From contig MNCI01002813.1 of assembly GCA_015680685.1 (NCBI GenBank), positions 1,359,403 to 1,423,402 of the forward strand: a DNA stretch of 64,000 nt. Direction: 5' to 3'. The notes beneath the pieces were generated by a model, which worked only from the letters and a program-made list of their open reading frames with translations, did no database searches and was not told the origin of the DNA. The stretch comes from Gnetum montanum. Lineage: Eukaryota > Streptophyta > Gnetopsida > Gnetales > Gnetaceae. Shown here in pieces: positions 59,444 through 64,000 of the stretch. The translations under genes and the position numbers were made by a program. Position 1 is the first letter of the stretch, and each line of letters opens with the position of its first letter.

Positions 59444-61120
59444 ATCACAAAATCAAACCTCCCTCTTGCGAATGAAAGGATCACGGTTATATTCTTCTAC
59501 ACTTTGTCTTTTTCTTAATTCACCCTCCTCTTTAGCTACCTACTCGATTAGTCTTTGTATCTGATGGATACTTAATTCTAATAGTTATCCTTGGTCATAG
59601 ATAGAAAGGGTTCTCATCATTTCTGATTGAAGCTCATTTACAATGTGGTGAAGTTGATCTAATTGAGAATAACCATGGCAAAGACATTTGTGCATTAAGA
59701 AATAGTATCAGTCGATGGCGGCATCCAAGGGTTTGTGTGTTCCTTGTTTCCATCCTTGGATTTTCCTTTACAAGTTGGACACTCCGAAGTATGTTTGATA
59801 TTTATTATTAAAAAATTCAAGCATGGTACTCCATTGTTTGATAGATTCTAGTTCTACAGACTAGTACTAGTTCTCTACTTCTTTGATGAGCATCCTTGGG
59901 AACAACTTAAGTTTTTTCCACTCATTTTCTATGTTTTGCAAGGCACATGCATCTTGAAAAGCTTGGAGATGATTTTTTGGATCAAATTTATATTTCCCTT
60001 TGATCTGAGGAATATTATTCATGTCTAGCGTTTTGATCCAACTATTCTTCATATCCCTTATTGGAATTCATATTGCCTTTGCAATATTGAGCATACTTCA
60101 GGTAGCAGGAAAAGGATCATCAAGGCCATGATCATGGTGCTTATGATGCCCTCTAATACCCCTTCATTCATGGTGATGTGCCTCTCTCAAATTTCTACAT
60201 GCTTAATCTTACCTTTCCTAATGGTCCCTTTAATCATTTTGATCCTGTCAATCATTTTGGTCACCACCATCATGCTCTTACCTTCAGTGGTTATGATCAG
60301 ATATAAAATAAGAAGAAGATGATGATGAAGGTGAAGAGGAAGGAGGACTAGCACCATCACAATGCCTACTACCACATCTTCGATGATCATGGCCACAATC
60401 ATGATCTTGTTACTTGTGCACATTCCTGCCTTGGGTTGCCTCTTTGGATTCTTCTTTGTCATTAGATCCATTCTTACTAGAACTAAGATTGTGAATTATG
60501 AACTGCAAGTTCTAGTTTTGACCTCCTTCACTAACATTAAAGAGAGGAATTTCACCAAATGGAAAACCCCTAGATAAGGTCTCTCCACCATATTTTTGAT
60601 ATAGTATGAATGGAGAATTATTAAATCCTTTTCCCTTTGCAATTTCATGCCATTGTTCTAACTGTCGATCCCATAGATGTTGGGCCTCAATGGGATGATA
60701 ATCCCTAACATCAATATATTGCACAACATACTCAACATGACATTCCTAGAGACTCTATCATATAAGCATTGGTTGGAGCATTATAAGAATATATTGATTA
60801 GGTAGCACCACAATGTTTCCTTCCATGTTATGCCATTGCAGTTGTTCATCCTAGTGTAGGATGAAGGTGAAATTGGGTGCATATACATCAGGATGAGCAG
60901 ATAGCACTCGATATTGTTGAGGCACTAGCTAATGAGCTCTATCAGACTTGGGTAGAGAAGCACTCTTATGAGAAGAAGATATTTTTAATTAGATGATAAA
61001 AATGTAGTGTGCTTTTAAATTTTGTTGTAGCAACTGTAAAATATGATATGACTCTAAGGATTGTTCCAACGATTTTGAATGATTTCCACTAAATCTTAGA
61101 TAGCACATGAAATAAATAGA
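59444..61120 (-). pseudogene. Gag and leader of A3
   Basis: The minus strand from 60,724 reads a leader ORF (YHPIEAQHLWDRQLEQWHEI), a Lys/Asp/Ser-rich stretch (SNDKEESKEATQGRN, PPSSPSPSSSSYF), then the capsid part: SWIKTLDMNNIPQIKGKYKF, NHLQAFQDACALQNIENEWK, LKLFPRMLIKEVEN (60,052-59,867). This aligns with D and A1. The end (59,444-59,500) matches D near 29,498, and about 190 bp that should follow are missing across B. The leader 60,730-61,120 shows no other gene. Confidence 0.7.
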
Positions 61121-61123
61121 AGG

Positions 61124-61141
61124 TCCCTGGTAATGGCACCA
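61124..61141 (-). promoter_or_regulatory. Primer binding site of A3 (tRNA-Asp type)
   Basis: The minus strand reads tggtgccattaccaggga, one base inside the 5' LTR. It differs from the complement of the plant tRNA-Asp 3' end only at four positions, all C-to-T or G-to-A. Athila elements commonly use tRNA-Asp. Confidence 0.65.
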
Positions 61142-61142
61142 A

Positions 61143-61987
61143 TGATGAGTGATGAGGTATCCCTACACCCAACCATATGAATCACTATGGTGTTCACATG
61201 TGATCTAGTCGAATTCCATGGACCTATAGTTCTCCAGTACACTAGTTCGTAAAATGGGCATTGAGAATGTTCATTGTCTTCCCAACTATACTTGTGAAGC
61301 TCAAGGGTATGGTTTAAGTGTAATTGAGGTACATGATTTTTCTCATTTTATGTTTTATAAGTTTAGTCACCTACAACAAGAATGAAAGATAAAGTAATTT
61401 AATATATAACTCATTCACTACCTAGCTAGCCTAACACAAGTACCCATCCCACTTTCTTGGACACAACTTGAACACATATAGTGTTGTTGGGCTACCAAAC
61501 GTTCAACATTGCTAGGTTACCAAGTACTATATGTATGCTTGAAGTGGTTGTGCTTTTGTTCATTAACAACTAGAAATTAATTGCTTAATTTAAATGCATT
61601 ACAGTAAGTGCATTAAAGGAAACATTAATCTATTCTTAGTGTTGTAAGGATTATCAAAAGGGTTCATTTGTATTCCCATCACACTGCTACACTCAAGTAC
61701 ATCAGTGTTCAAACAAAGATTCATGCACACTTAGAATCTTAATATGCGCACTTAGAAAATATTCTAACTTTGGAGAAAAAAACTACAAGAGCTTCACTAC
61801 TTTGACTAACAAAACTATGAAAAACTATATGGAAATTTTGAGCCCAAGCACTATATTTATAGGCCAATGTATATCCTGCAATATTGGATATCCGACATTA
61901 CATCTAGGATCCAACATTGGATACTCGATTTCAAGGCTTTAATATTGGGTACTCGATATCGGAGCTTAAGAAAAATGTGGTTCATCA
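61143..61987 (-). repeat. 5' LTR of A3
   Basis: It is a direct repeat of 23,271-24,124. On the minus strand it runs from tgatgaaccacatttttctt to actcatca. It is followed on the plus strand by the target duplication cccat at 61,988-61,992. Confidence 0.85.
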
Positions 61988-61992
61988 CCCAT

Positions 61993-63499
61993 GCTCAATA
62001 GACCTTGAAGAAATGAGAAATGGCCAAGAGGAATGAAGTAGGATGTGACACCAAGGTAATTTGATGATTTCTTAGACTTCCACCCTAGGTTCCACTGGTT
62101 TTATATTGATGCACTACCACTTAGGTTTTTTTATAGATATAATATTAAAAACAATTATTTCCTTGTTACATCACTAGATAAGCATGTGACCCATGCTCTA
62201 AGATAGTCATATGATAAAGGTAATAAAGTAAATAAATAATTAATTTTTTTAAAAAAATAATTCTTAGGGTATCATTGGAAATACATATGATCCATTCTTG
62301 AATATGCTTTTCTAACCAATGGATAAGGTTCATAATATGAATAGTAATGATTAATTAATTATCTTCGATGCCCTTGATGAATGTTCCAATTTTTCTTTGG
62401 TGAGTGGTGTTTTTTTCAATATGATGGCTAGTTGCTCTCATGATGGTGGGCCTAGGATTATGTAATGCAATGCCACTGGTAAGAGCATTGGAGTTGGTAT
62501 AGGAATGGTTATATAAGGGCATTAAGGGCAAGAGCCTACTTTTGGAGGGTCCACTCATATAACTATTGGGGGTTGTTAGTGAACTAATTCCACACTTTTT
62601 AAAACATAATGACTACTTGTTTTAGTTTATTTATTATTATAAAACCCACTTATCTTCAAATTTTGTTTAAATTCAATAAATTTATATTATTTTTCTTAAC
62701 CTCCATATTCCTAGTCCAATTTGACACTAAACCAACATGTTTAATCATCTTCAATTATTCTAGCTAAAGGGAAGATTCATTATATAGTTTGGCATTCTCC
62801 AAGAAGCTCTGGGACATATAGAATGCAAGAAAACAATCAAATTTTGATCAAAAATAATAAAAAATATTAATTTTTTAATTTACGATATTGTAGCTATGAT
62901 ATTGTAGGGCCTACAGTGTCATAAGTACAACGTCACCAATATAAACTACTATATATAGTCATGAACCCTTAACCATTTCTTATTTTATTCACAACACATG
63001 CAAATTTTTTGCTAGTTTTAGGATCTAGAAGCTTGTAAATTCCCTAACTTGTAAACTAAGAATATGAATTTCATCATTTCATAAAACCTTAAGCTCCCGA
63101 AGTTAAGCTCTTTATCAAGAGGTACCTTAAGTATGATTTTCAAAAAATTGTCTAACACCTTATTTTTAAATGCACTAAGGTAACCAACATTAAGAAGAAT
63201 GGAATGTAATTAAAAATTAACCAACAATTTAATGGTTTAGTTATTTTAAAGCTTAGGGAATGATATTTTTAATGAGGTGTTAGCCTAGTTGTAAGACTCT
63301 TGATTTGAAAATAATAGGTCATGGTTTCGATTTTGGTGGGCAATGTTAAGTTACAAAGTTCTAACTATACTATATATCTTAGGGTGTACATATATTACAT
63401 TATTTCATGATTCTAGGACACCAACACACCCCACACCCCCCCCCCCCTTCCCCCACACCTCTCTCTTATTAATGATGTTTTTTTCTAATCTTTTTATAG
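61993..63499 (+). other. Post-pol region of A1, right part, with decayed internal promoter and intron
   Basis: It continues A1 beyond A3. The block 62,500-62,570 (aagggcattaagggcaagagcctac) matches D 35,400-35,470. The stretch 62,880-63,120 matches D's internal promoter and leader: tactatatata near 62,945-62,956, then ttttttgc and the leader end. A predicted donor, aagag|gtacc, is at 63,121/63,122 and an acceptor, tttttatag, ends at 63,499, as in D. A C-run of 12 lies at 63,436-63,447. Confidence 0.55.
63275..63395 (+). mobile_element. tRNA-derived SINE-like unit in the A1 3' intron
   Basis: A-box-like tagcctagttg and B-box-like ggtttcgattttgg are spaced as in a tRNA promoter. It is a different family from the SINEs at 5.0 and 8.9 kb. 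It lies inside the predicted intron 63,122-63,499 and is absent from D's intron. Confidence 0.45.
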
Positions 63500-64000
63500 A
63501 AGCCAAAGGATCATGAAAGATCAAGGCCATTATGAAACACTTTTGAAAAACTAATAATGGGTCTTTAATCATTATAAATGGTGCCCAAGCATGTTTTCAA
63601 AGTTGGAGGACCCTCACAACCATGTTAGAAAAGACCAAAAGGAGAACGTGGTAGAGCAAGAGGACATAGAAGAGACCAACCAAAAGAGTGCCATGCAAAA
63701 GAGTAAGACAATACAACAACCTACACCACAAACTCAACAATCAGCACAAGAAAAACCAATGTGAGATGTATCTAAAGTAGGGACCAATTGTCCTAGTTAC
63801 AAAAATGAGCCTTTTTAGATACCCCATTCATCTCAATGAGTAGTGAGATAAGTTATGGTATGTAGTCAAATTTCTTCATCAAATCAACAAGCAATCCATC
63901 AACCTTCAAACTCACCCCTTTCCTTGAAGCTACCCATAACTGTGTATTCAAAAGTGTGATTTTAGTAATACTGAACTATATTAAAAATGTTGAGGTTTAT
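63500..64000 (+). pseudogene. Start of the extra 3' ORF of A1 (runs off the window)
   Basis: After the predicted acceptor the sequence is A/G-rich and reads as a charged, low-complexity N-terminus similar in character to D 36,270-36,500, with stops. The rest lies outside the window. Confidence 0.4.

Larger units (their letters stand above)
23266..61992 (-). mobile_element. Element A3: Athila-like LTR retrotransposon, itself containing D and B (nested composite)
   Basis: Direct repeats 23,271-24,124 and 61,143-61,987 are its LTRs. The 5-bp target duplication cccat is at 23,266-23,270 and 61,988-61,992. A polypurine tract adjoins the left LTR and a tRNA-Asp-type primer binding site adjoins the right LTR, which fixes the minus orientation. 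Internal order from the right is gag (61.1-59.44 kb), insertion B, Cys/His patch and protease (41.86-40.45 kb), start of RT (40.0-39.78 kb), insertion D, integrase (27.2-26.3 kb), 3' region and LTR. Part of gag and most of RT, RNase H and the N-terminal part of integrase are missing beside the insertions. Lineage is inferred from the RT and integrase text of sister copy D and from the primer site. Confidence 0.8.

Noticed and set aside
41854-59448. Target-site duplication for element B
   Set aside because: The five bases on either side (acgga and atcac) do not match. The left LTR end is truncated, so the site is lost.
59867-60052. Possible host gene fragment with KNSWIKTLDMNNIP
   Set aside because: It aligns with the gag of A1 and D and is part of A3.

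Overview
The window is nuclear DNA of a large-genome plant. A conifer or other gymnosperm is the best guess. The reasons are one recognisable host gene with a 9.6-kb intron, AT-rich spacers, and about 45 kb of old, heavily mutated retrotransposons nested inside each other. The species cannot be fixed from the sequence. There are no bacterial or organellar features and no CRISPR array.

Host gene (1-11,565, + strand): the last seven exons of a dihydrolipoyl acetyltransferase (E2 of mitochondrial pyruvate dehydrogenase, plant LTA3-like). They are joined in frame by usable splice sites, one of them GC-AG. The reading frame is open to the stop, but the catalytic HRxxxDG motif reads HRVFNY. The giant intron (989-10,583) contains a decayed L1-type LINE with a tRNA-derived SINE inside it, a second SINE, and an LTR-retrotransposon fragment. 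From 11,566 to about 16,590 there is gene-free spacer with diverged repeats.

Retrotransposon nest (about 16.6-64.0 kb): I call the elements A1, C, A3, D and B. A1 (+ strand, Athila-like Ty3/gypsy, 5' LTR not found) is the outer host. It is interrupted by C (- strand, 18,876-22,095) and by A3. A3 (- strand, Athila-like) spans 23,271-61,987, with LTRs of about 850 bp, a perfect 5-bp target duplication (cccat) and a tRNA-Asp-type primer binding site. A3 is itself split by D (+ strand, same family, 27,198-39,783) and by B (- strand, Tat-lineage, 41,859-59,443). Two assembly gaps of N lie at 27,964-28,226 and 47,389-47,717.

Most notable content: (1) B carries a multi-exon gene on the strand opposite to its gag-pol (48,537-52,707). 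Its first four exons join in frame, a TATA box lies upstream, and flanking repeat motifs are shared with B's own LTRs. (2) D and A1 carry an extra sense-strand 3' ORF behind a 5' intron. Its apparent internal promoter resembles the LTR promoter. (3) D and A3 share the same protease active-site substitutions, which suggests they moved with help from other elements. (4) Both nested insertions have a truncated 3' LTR and a missing piece of neighbouring host sequence on the same side.

All retroelement genes carry stops, frameshifts or active-site losses, so none looks autonomous today. The host exons are the only coding sequence here under evident constraint.
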